DNA of 64,000 nt from an uncultured Chloroflexota bacterium (GTDB taxonomy: Bacteria > Chloroflexota > UBA11872), in NCBI GenBank assembly GCA_958296175.1, contig OY282448.1:1488472-1552471 (forward strand). The letters run 5' to 3'. Below, piece by piece: positions 8,746-16,730 of the stretch (positions are counted from its first letter, which is position 1; each line of letters opens with the position of its first letter). The position numbers and the translations under genes were made by a program. Under the pieces are notes generated by a model. The model searched no databases and was not told where the DNA came from. It was given only the letters and a program-made list of their open reading frames with translations.

Positions 8746-10968
8746 GTGACCGAGGAAGCTATGGAGCAAGCCTACGAAGAGGAGCGCAAAAAGCTGGAGC
8801 GTGTGATCCAGCATATAGAGGCCGGACAAAGCCAACTGAAATTGGCAGGGCAAACTCCTGTCCATCCTCGTGCATCCGCAGCTCCACTCAAAGAATTTTT
8901 AGGAGAGTACGGAGACGGATTGAACTTGGCGCTTGCGCAACCGTATTTTGGCCGTATTGACTATGCAGATCTTAGTGACACTGCAATTCGACCGGACATG
9001 TCAATCTATATTGGTGCCACTCAGATAATGAAAGAGGACGTTTGTTCTTGGACTGCTCCAGTGGCTCGGCTTTGGTATACCAATGAGTCAAGCTACACAG
9101 CGAGGGGCCAGGGTAGAAGATCAGAACGCAACATACCTGTAAGGGTAGATTTAAAGAGATTTCTGCGCATCAGAGATAAACAGCTTCTTGAGATCAACGA
9201 TATTTTCCGCAGGATGCTTGCAGGACCCACCGACATCGATAAGTCGGCGCTTGCAGACGCACTGAGCAGCGTTGGAGAAGATGGTCGTCGCCTTCAGGCC
9301 ATTATCGAGACCATTGAGCCGCACCAGTACGAGGCGATAGCAAATCAGCGGAATCCGGCCCTCATCGTACAGGGTGCTCCAGGGAGCGGCAAGTCCGAGA
9401 TCGGCCTGCATCGCATCGCGTACTTGCTCTCGCCGTTCAACGAAATCGAATCTGCCACGCCTCCGACCCCGGAGACGACGCTGTTCATCGGTCCTTCGAA
9501 GGCATTCCTCGAGTATGCAAGAGACGTACTCCCAACGCTCAACGTCTCGGCCGGCGTGCAACAAACAACACTGCGTGATTGGTTTTTGGACCGTCGGGCG
9601 ACTCGGCTGAGAGTTCGGGACGGTTTGCTCGGCAATTTGAACGATCAGGGTCGGATGAAGGTCGAGACGTTCAAAGGGTCGCTTGCCATGGCGGATATGC
9701 TGGACAAGCATGTCCGCAGACTGACCGAACGAGTTCGAAGGCAGTGCCGGGCTCTTTCGGGGTTCCCAATTGAGATCGACGCTGGGCGTAGCGTTCAGGT
9801 TATGACCAGCGACATTCAGAAAAGCCTGCAAGCTGCCCTGGCTCGTGCTTCAGATGGCACAGGGTTGAATAGCCGACGCCAGACCTTTCTACGGCTCGCG
9901 GCGGACGCTGTTCTTGAAAGATACTGGGAAATCAGGGATGCTTTCGGCGAGGACACCGAAAGTCGGCGGCGCACGGTGAGCCGGCAAGTTGCTGAGTACT
10001 GCAATGATGCGTGGCCACGGTACGACGTACGACGATCGTATGTAGCCTTGCTGCAAGATGTCGACACAGTACTCCGTCTGGCCCGAAACAACTTGTCGGA
10101 AGACGAAGCTCATACGCTGAAGGTATCGGCCGGCCGGATGCTCGACGGTGGGTTTCTGGACTCGGACGAGGGTGCGTTGACCTATCTGGACCATCTCTTC
10201 AATGGCACCATCAAACGGCAGTATCGGCACATCGTGGTGGATGAAGCGCAAGACGTTTCACCTATCGAGTTCAAATTGCTCAGCCTCGCCTCCACGAACA
10301 ACCTGTTCACGGTCTTGGGAGATTTAGCGCAACGTCTCACGCCATACCGAGGCATCCATCGGTGGCGTGCGCTCGACCGTGTGCTGGGCCGGGCCGAAAC
10401 CGCGGTTCAGTACGCCCGGTTGTCGTACCGTTCGAACAAGCACATCACCCGGTTCAACAATCGCATCTTGCGTCTGTTCAATAAAAGCCTGCCCGCGCCT
10501 ACGCCATTCGATCGAGACGGACACCGGCCTGAGATTCACAGACACTCCACCAACAACGCAATGCACCGTTGTGTCATCGAGGACCTGAGTCGCATTCGCT
10601 CGCTTCCAGGGTTTAGCGATGCGCGCATTGCAATACTGGCGCGTGACAGAAATATTTTCAACGAGTTTTACACAGGCTGTGTCGACGCCGGACGAGATGA
10701 CATTGAATTTGCCGACCGGAGCAGCTTCAGCACTTCTCGTACAATCCTGGCTCAAATCCCTGAGGTGCGCGGCCTGGAATATGACGCCGTCATCGTCCTC
10801 GGCGTCAATGTGTCTTTCTCCAACACGGAATTCAATCAAAAGCTGCTCTATTTGGCAACGACCAGAGCGAAGCACTATTTGGCTATTCACTGGGCACGTC
10901 GAATCTCACCAATTCTGACTGATATCTCGCTGCGAGGAATCCGTGAAGTCGACCGTAGGAATCAATAA
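8746..10968 (+). CDS. HelD-like superfamily 1 helicase (UvrD/HelD family)
   Basis: A protein of about 740 residues. An N-terminal charged coiled-coil stretch (MEQAYEEERKKLERVIQHIE) is followed by a region like HelD proteins (PYFGRIDYADL, IYIGATQIM, then WTAPVARLWYTN, matching the family DWRAPV..LFY). Walker A is GAPGSGKSEIG near residue 211, Walker B is VVDEAQDVSP near 496, and a late motif EVRGLEYDAVIVLG is present. HelD proteins are SF1 ATPases, and in Gram-positive bacteria they release stalled RNA polymerase. Divergent ones also occur in defence islands. The GTG start at 8746 follows GGGAAGG; ATG 8761 is an alternative. It sits inside the duplicated glpX-nadX spacer and is AT-richer than its neighbours. 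Confidence 0.85.
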   Translation: MTEEAMEQAYEEERKKLERVIQHIEAGQSQLKLAGQTPVHPRASAAPLKEFLGEYGDGLNLALAQPYFGRIDYADLSDTAIRPDMSIYIGATQIMKEDVCSWTAPVARLWYTNESSYTARGQGRRSERNIPVRVDLKRFLRIRDKQLLEINDIFRRMLAGPTDIDKSALADALSSVGEDGRRLQAIIETIEPHQYEAIANQRNPALIVQGAPGSGKSEIGLHRIAYLLSPFNEIESATPPTPETTLFIGPSKAFLEYARDVLPTLNVSAGVQQTTLRDWFLDRRATRLRVRDGLLGNLNDQGRMKVETFKGSLAMADMLDKHVRRLTERVRRQCRALSGFPIEIDAGRSVQVMTSDIQKSLQAALARASDGTGLNSRRQTFLRLAADAVLERYWEIRDAFGEDTESRRRTVSRQVAEYCNDAWPRYDVRRSYVALLQDVDTVLRLARNNLSEDEAHTLKVSAGRMLDGGFLDSDEGALTYLDHLFNGTIKRQYRHIVVDEAQDVSPIEFKLLSLASTNNLFTVLGDLAQRLTPYRGIHRWRALDRVLGRAETAVQYARLSYRSNKHITRFNNRILRLFNKSLPAPTPFDRDGHRPEIHRHSTNNAMHRCVIEDLSRIRSLPGFSDARIAILARDRNIFNEFYTGCVDAGRDDIEFADRSSFSTSRTILAQIPEVRGLEYDAVIVLGVNVSFSNTEFNQKLLYLATTRAKHYLAIHWARRISPILTDISLRGIREVDRRNQ

Positions 10969-11063
10969 CCGTTTGTAGCCGCGGCGAAGCCGTTCCCATA
11001 GCAACGACGACGAAACGCTAACCACGGCCCCTGGCTACGAGCCATCGATCCCTAAGCACCTGG

Positions 11064-11963
11064 CTATGCAAACCGCAACGGCGAGCCTAGCTGTCGGAGG
11101 AGGGCGATGATGCTGTGGGCGGCTAGGGCGCTGGTTTTGGGGTTGGCGGGGCTGGGGCGGTTTTCCAGCCGCAGGCGCATGGCGCCGAACGAGCCGCGGG
11201 CTTCGACTTCGTGCACGTTGCCGGGCGCGGCGGGGTCGGCAATCACGCGCACGCGCAGGCGCGCTGCGTCCCCGGCGGCCAGCGCCAGCAGCGCCGCCAC
11301 GTTCACGTTTTGCGGAAATCCGCGCACCGCCTCGGCGGGCGAGCCGTCGAACAGCTGGCGGCGTTCGGATATGCCGGCAACGTCGATCCCGCGCGCCGTC
11401 ACGTAGGGGGCGTCGGCCAGGGCGCGGGGCGGTTTGGTGGTGGTCAAGGTCACGGCGTCCAGCCGCCCCGCGCTGGCCGCGCGCACCACGTCCAGGGCGC
11501 CCAGGGCGCCGGAGGGCAGCCAGATGCGGGCGCCGCTGGCGCTGGCCTGCGCCAGCAGCTCGGCCAGGAACGCGGCGTCCTGCACGGCCCCGGCGCTCAA
11601 GGCCACCAGGTCCGCGCCGCGGCGCAGCACCTGCGGCGCAATGGCGCGCAGCGCGTCTTGTGAGGCGGCTTCCAGCACCGCGTCCACACGCGCCCAGTCC
11701 AGCTGCGCCAGGTCGTCTAGCACAGGAACGCCGGCCGCGCGCAGCTCCGCGCGCGCGGCTACGGTTTCGGGTTCCACGGCGGCTGCCAGGCGCACTCCGG
11801 GCACCGCGCCGGCGCGCACGGCGCGCGCCACCTCGGCGCCGATGGCGCCCAGGCCGGCGATGACCAGCCGCAGCGGCTGGCGCTCCGAGGGCGTTGGCGA
11901 CTCCAGGCCCACCCCCGCGCGGGGCCGGCTGGACACTGGCGGCGCATCCGGCGGGCGGACCAT
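11064..11963 (-). CDS. nadX: L-aspartate dehydrogenase
   Basis: A 299-residue NAD(P)-dependent enzyme. After about 30 unstructured residues comes a Rossmann GLGAIG (37-42). The middle has LPSGALGALD, and the C-terminal half has NVHEVEARG and NPKTSALAAHS, all typical of aspartate dehydrogenase (DUF108 domain). It oxidises aspartate to iminoaspartate or oxaloacetate with NAD(P)+, and can feed NAD synthesis. Eight bases separate its start from the stop of the dihydrolipoamide dehydrogenase gene, so the two are likely co-transcribed. Its last 90 codons are duplicated at 8275-8544. Confidence 0.88.
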   Translation of the reverse strand: MVRPPDAPPVSSRPRAGVGLESPTPSERQPLRLVIAGLGAIGAEVARAVRAGAVPGVRLAAAVEPETVAARAELRAAGVPVLDDLAQLDWARVDAVLEAASQDALRAIAPQVLRRGADLVALSAGAVQDAAFLAELLAQASASGARIWLPSGALGALDVVRAASAGRLDAVTLTTTKPPRALADAPYVTARGIDVAGISERRQLFDGSPAEAVRGFPQNVNVAALLALAAGDAARLRVRVIADPAAPGNVHEVEARGSFGAMRLRLENRPSPANPKTSALAAHSIIALLRQLGSPLRFA

Positions 11964-11971
11964 GGGCGGGA

Positions 11972-13381
11972 TCAGCGCGCGCTCCGCGGCAGGGGCAGGT
12001 GGATGGGGGCGTTGACGGCCTGCCAGGCCGATTCCGCGGTGGCTTCGGCAAAGGTGGGGTGCGCGTGAATGGTCTCGCGCAGGTCGTCCAGCGTGGCTTC
12101 CAGCCGAATGGCCAGCACGCCTTCGCTGATGATGTCGCTGGCGCCCGGGCCGATGACGTGCATGCCCAGAATCTCGCCGTGCGGCTGGCCGGCCACGATC
12201 TTTACGAATCCGTCGGTTTCCCCATAGGCGCGGGCGCGGCCCAGAGCCTGGAACGGGAACACGCCAACCTGCACGCCGCCCCGTTCGTCCCGCGCCTGCG
12301 CTTCGGTGAGCCCCACGCTGGCGATTTCGGGATGCGTGAAGGTGCAGGCGGGCACCGCGCTGTCGTCGTAGGCCGCGTCGTGCCCCAGCGCGTGCTCCGC
12401 GGCTACCACGCCTTGGTGCGAGGCGGTGTGGGCCAGCAGCCGGCCGCCGGTGACGTCGCCCACGGCGTAGATGCTGGGCACGTTGGTTTGCATGTGCTGG
12501 TCGACGGGCAGCCGCCCGTCTTCGACTCGAACCCCGGCCGACTCCAGGCCCGCGTCGTGCACGTTGGGGCGTCGGCCGGTGGCCAGCAGCACGTGGGAGG
12601 CTTGCAGGGTTTCCGTGTCGTCGTCGGACGCCAGCCCGACCTGCAGGCCGCCGCCGCGCTGGTCAATGGTCGTGATGCGCGTGCCGGTGCGCACGCGCAC
12701 GCCTTGCTGCACCAGAATCTTGCGCATGGCCGCGCTGACGTCCTGGTCTTCGTTGGGCACCACGCGCGGCAGCATTTCCACCAGCGTGACCTGGCCGCCC
12801 AGCAGCGCGAAGAGCGTGGCCCATTCCACCCCCACGGCGCCGGCCCCGGCCACCACGCAATGGTCGGGAACTGCGGTGAGCTCCAGGGCGCCGTTGCTGT
12901 CGATCACGCCGGGCAGGTCCACGCCCGGAATTGGCGGCGCGGCTGAGGACGAGCCGGTGGCCACGATGACGTTTGCCGCAAGTACCAGCTCGGTGCGGTC
13001 GGCCAGCGCCGTCTCCACGGCGCCGGGGCCGGCCAGCCGTCCGCGGCCGGCCAGCACCGTGACGTCCGCGGCGCCGAGCAGTCCCGCAATGCCGCGGGTG
13101 AGCTGGCGCACGATGCGGTCCTTGCGGGCGGCCATGGCCGGGTAGTCGGCCGCGGCGCCCTGCACCCTGACGCCGAACGAGGCGGCGTTTGCGGCCAGCT
13201 GATAGACCTCGGCGCTGCGCAGCAGCGCCTTGGTGGGGATGCAGCCGTGATTCAGGCACACGCCGCCCAGCGCAGACGCTTCGACCAGCGCCACGCGCGC
13301 GCCCAGCGCCGCAGCGCGCAGCGCCGCCACGTAGCCGCCGGGACCGCCGCCCAGAACGCAGATGTCCGCGTGGATGGGCAT
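11972..13381 (-). CDS. lpdA: Dihydrolipoamide dehydrogenase (E3)
   Basis: A 469-residue flavoprotein of usual length. FAD binding is shown by GGGPGG (11-16), the redox disulfide by C42 and C47 in VCLNHGCIPTKALL, the second nucleotide site by GAGAVGVEWATLF, and the C-terminal catalytic His-Glu dyad by HAHPTFAEA. It reoxidises lipoyl groups of 2-oxoacid dehydrogenase complexes with NAD+. The E1 and E2 genes of one such complex lie 15-20 kb away (28458-31901), so this E3 may serve it or another complex. The start at 13381 is chosen because it begins the conserved DICVLGGGPGG. The longer frame upstream is Arg-rich and not conserved-looking. Confidence 0.95.
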   Translation of the reverse strand: MPIHADICVLGGGPGGYVAALRAAALGARVALVEASALGGVCLNHGCIPTKALLRSAEVYQLAANAASFGVRVQGAAADYPAMAARKDRIVRQLTRGIAGLLGAADVTVLAGRGRLAGPGAVETALADRTELVLAANVIVATGSSSAAPPIPGVDLPGVIDSNGALELTAVPDHCVVAGAGAVGVEWATLFALLGGQVTLVEMLPRVVPNEDQDVSAAMRKILVQQGVRVRTGTRITTIDQRGGGLQVGLASDDDTETLQASHVLLATGRRPNVHDAGLESAGVRVEDGRLPVDQHMQTNVPSIYAVGDVTGGRLLAHTASHQGVVAAEHALGHDAAYDDSAVPACTFTHPEIASVGLTEAQARDERGGVQVGVFPFQALGRARAYGETDGFVKIVAGQPHGEILGMHVIGPGASDIISEGVLAIRLEATLDDLRETIHAHPTFAEATAESAWQAVNAPIHLPLPRSAR

Positions 13382-13500
13382 GGTTGGTTTCCAGTCGAAC
13401 GACGCCGCGAGGTCATTGTAGGCGCGGCGGCGGTGCGAAAGGACGGCAGCACGGTTGCAGGGCAGCGCGTCGGCGGGAACCGAACGCAGGAAGCCGCCGG

Positions 13501-14244
13501 TCAGGCGTAATAGTTGCGTGGAACGCGTTGAGCGTCGAACTCCCGCAGCGCAGCGTCGAGGTGTCGGCGGCCGCAGCGGCGCGAAATGCCGGCGTGGCCG
13601 GGGTAGAGCGCCTCGAAATCGAGGGCGTGCAGACGCCGCAGCGACTTGCCCAGCGCCTGAATCGAGCAGTCCGGCGTGGAGAGCAGCAGCACCGTGCCGC
13701 CGTGAAAGACGACGTCGCCGCCAAAAAGCCCGCGCCGGTCGTCGCCGTCCAGCAGAAACGAGACGTGCGCCGCGGCGTGGCCGGGCGTGGCGATGGTGCG
13801 CAGGCGCAGGTCGCCGACCGGGATGACGTCGCCGTCGCCAATCGAGGCTGCGCCGGGGCAGGGCGGCAAGCGGTAGTCCGCGGGATAGGTGCCGCCTCGG
13901 CGCGCGGCGGGCAGGGAGACCGCTTCCTCGTCGGCGTCGGCCAGCCACCCCGCCGCGTCGCCCGGGGCCAGCACCTCGGCGCCGGTGGCTTGGCGCAGCG
14001 CGGCCGCGCCGCCCGCGTGGTCGGCGTGCGCGTGGGTCAACGCAATCGTCGCGATATCCGCCGGGTCGCGCCCGCCCGCGCGCACGTTGTCCAGAATCCG
14101 TTCCGGTTCGAGACCTGCGCCGGCGTCGATCAGCGCCAGCGGCCCGCCGCCGTCGATCAGGTAGACGTGGCAGTCATAAGGATTCGACAGGCCGGCCCCG
14201 GCCCGCCCGCTGCCAACCAGACGCACGCGCGGCGTCAGGCGCAT
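13501..14244 (-). CDS. Metallo-beta-lactamase-fold hydrolase
   Basis: A 247-residue MBL-fold protein. The zinc motif THAHADHAGG (near 70-75) is intact, as are the later metal ligands in ATPGHAAAHVSF and FGGDVVF and a C-terminal PGHAG. These are the marks of glyoxalase II-like or Zn hydrolases. Its start overlaps the stop of the M20 peptidase gene by one base (TGATG), so the two are translationally coupled. The substrate is unknown. The pairing with an amidohydrolytic peptidase suggests a small catabolic step. Confidence 0.9.
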   Translation of the reverse strand: MRLTPRVRLVGSGRAGAGLSNPYDCHVYLIDGGGPLALIDAGAGLEPERILDNVRAGGRDPADIATIALTHAHADHAGGAAALRQATGAEVLAPGDAAGWLADADEEAVSLPAARRGGTYPADYRLPPCPGAASIGDGDVIPVGDLRLRTIATPGHAAAHVSFLLDGDDRRGLFGGDVVFHGGTVLLLSTPDCSIQALGKSLRRLHALDFEALYPGHAGISRRCGRRHLDAALREFDAQRVPRNYYA

Positions 14245-15389
14245 CAGGCCGCAAGCTCCGCAAAGGCGAGGCAGGTCATGCGGTAGACGTCCACGGCTTG
14301 TTCCAGTTGGTCGAGCGCGATCCACTCGTCGTCCGTGTGGCCTTGGGCAATGTCGCCAGGGCCCAGCACCACGGCCGGAATGCCGCCCACGCCGCTGAGC
14401 ATGGCGGCGTCGGTGGCGTATGCCACGCCCATGGGTTCCGTTGGCCGGCCGGCGGCGGCCACGGCCCGCTGCGCGGCCTGCACGATGGGCGCGTCGTGCG
14501 GCGTTTCGATGGCGGGGATGTCCACGTAGGGCGGGTCGCGGTCGATGCGCAGCTCGGCGTCCTCGGCGCGCAGCGCGTCGAGCGCCGCGTCCACGTGATG
14601 CAGCACCTCGGCGGAGGTGTCGCCCGGCACCAGGCGGCGGTCGACGTCGATGTCGCAGCGGTCGGGAACCACGTTGACGGCGGAGCCGCCGGCAATCGTG
14701 CCCACGTTCCAGGTTGCGCATCCCAGCACCGGGTGCGGGCGCTGCGCCAGCCACGGCTCGACGCCTGCCGCCAGCGCCGCCAGCGCGCGCGTCATGTCCA
14801 TGATGGCGTTGCGCCCCAGGTCGGGGGTGGCGCTGTGCGCGGCCACGCCGTGCGTGCGCACCCGCCAGCGCACCGCCCCTTTTTGCGCCGTGACGATGCG
14901 CAGCTGGGTCGGTTCGCCCACGATGGCCGCGTCCACCGCCAGGCCGCGCTCGGCCAGCGCGCGCGACCCGGTCATGCTGATTTCCTCGTCCACCGCGCCG
15001 GCCAGGCAGACGTCCACGGGAAAGGCCGGGTCCGCCCCGGCGGCGCGCAGCACGTGCAGCATGGCGGCCAGCGACCCCTTGGGGTCGGCGGCGCCGCGTC
15101 CGTAGAGCCGCCCCTGGGCCACGCGCGGATTCAGCGCGTCGGGCATGGGATCCAGCGCCACGGTGTCCAGATGGCATTCCAGCAACACCGTCGGCCGCCC
15201 GCCGCGGCGCACCCAGGCCAGCACGTTCGGCCGGCCGGGGGCCACCTCGAACGACTCCACGTCCGCGCCGGCCGCGCGCGCCAGCTCGGCCACGTGCTGC
15301 GCCAGCTCCCGCTCGCCCGGCCCACCGGGCAGGCTGCTGCTCACGCTGTCGATCGCCACCAGGCTGGCGAGCGTTTCCACAATCGACAT
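14244..15389 (-). CDS. M20 family metallopeptidase (acetylornithine deacetylase/desuccinylase-like)
   Basis: A 381-residue di-zinc peptidase of the ArgE/DapE/Acy1 family. Metal and catalytic motifs are visible: LECHLDTV, YGRGAADPKGSLAAM with the bridging Asp, DEEISMTGS with the catalytic Glu-Glu, and an embedded dimerisation domain between about 175 and 285. Such enzymes cleave N-acyl or small peptide amide bonds. No arginine or lysine biosynthesis neighbour supports a specific assignment. It is upstream of and coupled to the MBL-fold gene. 178 bp of minus-strand DNA precede it up to the start of the zinc-ribbon gene on the other strand. Confidence 0.9.
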   Translation of the reverse strand: MSIVETLASLVAIDSVSSSLPGGPGERELAQHVAELARAAGADVESFEVAPGRPNVLAWVRRGGRPTVLLECHLDTVALDPMPDALNPRVAQGRLYGRGAADPKGSLAAMLHVLRAAGADPAFPVDVCLAGAVDEEISMTGSRALAERGLAVDAAIVGEPTQLRIVTAQKGAVRWRVRTHGVAAHSATPDLGRNAIMDMTRALAALAAGVEPWLAQRPHPVLGCATWNVGTIAGGSAVNVVPDRCDIDVDRRLVPGDTSAEVLHHVDAALDALRAEDAELRIDRDPPYVDIPAIETPHDAPIVQAAQRAVAAAGRPTEPMGVAYATDAAMLSGVGGIPAVVLGPGDIAQGHTDDEWIALDQLEQAVDVYRMTCLAFAELAA

Positions 15390-15566
15390 GGGTCAGACGG
15401 TCATTCCACGCGGGACGGCCGCGCCAGTCTGACACGCGCGCCGCCGTGCCGGACGCGCCTCGGCGGCCGGGTCTGGAGCTTGGAACCCGCGCCGCGCAGC
15501 CTCGGCGGCCCGCGGCGCCCGATTTGCTAAGCTTACAAAAGACGAACAACCGTGTAACAATGACCC

Positions 15567-15788
15567 ATGACCACAACCGCGATGCGGCCAGCAGCGCCGC
15601 CGACAGCCGCGCGGCCGCCGCGGTCCGTCCCGCGCACCGCCGCGGCGGCCGTCCCGCCGTCCGCCCAGGTCTGCGCGCGTGTTCCGGCAATGCCGCAGCG
15701 TTCTGCCTGCCCTGACTGCGAGACGCCGTTGCAGCCTTTGGGGCGTTGCCTGTGGTGTCCGGCCTGCGGCTGGGGCGCGTGCGGTTAG
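15567..15788 (+). CDS. Small zinc-ribbon protein
   Basis: A 73-residue open frame whose last 30 residues form a clear zinc ribbon: ACPDCETPL, an 8-residue turn, then CLWCPACGWGACG. The two CxxC knuckles are like those at the C-terminus of several small or RNR-type proteins. The N-terminal 40 residues are Ala/Pro/Arg-rich and low in complexity. Its TAG stop shares bases with the TAA stop of the convergent isomerase gene (bases 15785-15788). An AT-rich patch just upstream (TTGCTAAGCTTACAAAAGAC) could hold a promoter. I infer a real but unrecognised small gene. The exact start (15567, or in another frame 15557) is uncertain. Confidence 0.5.
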   Translation: MTTTAMRPAAPPTAARPPRSVPRTAAAAVPPSAQVCARVPAMPQRSACPDCETPLQPLGRCLWCPACGWGACG

Positions 15789-16684
15789 CGAGGCCGATAC
15801 CAGCGGCGGGGTTTGTTGGAGGCGCGCCGCACGGGTCGAGCGCCCAGGCGTTGGCGCACGGCCTCCAGGTCGCGGCGCAACAGCTCCCGCGCCAACCTCG
15901 AGTCCGCCGGCGCCGGCGCCGCGCGTTCCGCGCGCCAGACGGGGCCGTCGGCGTAACGGCTTTCCAGCAGCGCGAAGACGTCCAGGCCGCGGCGCGTGAC
16001 TTCGTCCAGCAGCGCAGACCAGTCGGCAACGCCGTCCGCCAGCGGCGCCGGCGTGCGCGTCCAGCGGCCGTTGGCGTGGACGAGGGTCGAGTTCGTCACG
16101 CTCAGCGCCTGCACGTAATCGCCCAGCGCGTCCAGGTCGAGACGCCAGCCTTCCAGACCGAGCGGCCAGACCTCGCCCGGCGCCAGACACGCGCCCACGA
16201 ACCCGGGCCGGCGGTGCTGGAGCAGCGCCGCCGCATAGCCAGCCTGGGCCTGCAAGGAACCGGGCGTCTGGCGAATCAGCGCGCGCAGGTTCCAGCGGCG
16301 GCACAGCGTTTCCAGCCCGCGCAGCCCGGCCTGGGCGGTCTTGAGCGAGTCGTGGAACGACCGCTCGCCCAGCCGCGCCCAGGCCCCGTAGCGGATGTAG
16401 GGAATCCCCGCCTCGGCGCAGGCGGCGTGGACCGCGTCGGCGTGGTCGTCGAACGGCGAGGTGAGGTCGGTGGTCACCATCGTCACCGCCACGCCGAGGT
16501 CCGCACACGCGGCGCACGCCTCGACCAGGCCGCGGGGCTGCGCACAGTCGACCTGACCGCCGCGCGCGGCCACCAGGTCGACCGCGTCCAGCCCCAGCGC
16601 GCGCGCCTCCTGCGCCAGTTCGAGGGGCGGCCGCCCCGGAAACGCCGCGCCGGAGAGGACGTAGCGCGGGAACTCGTGCGCCAG
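15785..16684 (-). CDS. Sugar phosphate isomerase/epimerase-like TIM-barrel protein; CTG start
   Basis: A 299-residue xylose-isomerase-like TIM barrel (AP endonuclease 2 fold). The opening YVLSGAAFPGRPPLELAQEA, the segment LGLDAVDLVAARGG, the later VTMVTTDLTSPFDD and AGIPYIRYGAWAR, and a late ALLESRYADG fit that family. The enzymes isomerise or epimerise sugars or inositols using a divalent metal. I choose CTG at 16684, seven bases after an excellent GAGGAGG. The upstream open frame continues into the next gene and lacks a good ATG or GTG. The stop overlaps the zinc-ribbon gene stop. It lies 46 bp downstream of the membrane protein gene and is probably co-transcribed with it. Confidence 0.75.
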   Translation of the reverse strand: MAHEFPRYVLSGAAFPGRPPLELAQEARALGLDAVDLVAARGGQVDCAQPRGLVEACAACADLGVAVTMVTTDLTSPFDDHADAVHAACAEAGIPYIRYGAWARLGERSFHDSLKTAQAGLRGLETLCRRWNLRALIRQTPGSLQAQAGYAAALLQHRRPGFVGACLAPGEVWPLGLEGWRLDLDALGDYVQALSVTNSTLVHANGRWTRTPAPLADGVADWSALLDEVTRRGLDVFALLESRYADGPVWRAERAAPAPADSRLARELLRRDLEAVRQRLGARPVRRASNKPRRWYRPR

Positions 16685-16730
16685 CGGAGCGCCTCCTCGC
16701 CGTCGGCTGACCGAGCCTACCGCCGCCGAC

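Noticed and set aside
8275-8865. A functional 196-residue protein made from glpX and nadX parts
   Set aside because: Its upstream part is antisense to the HelD gene start, the glpX part is frameshifted, and neither parent domain is complete.
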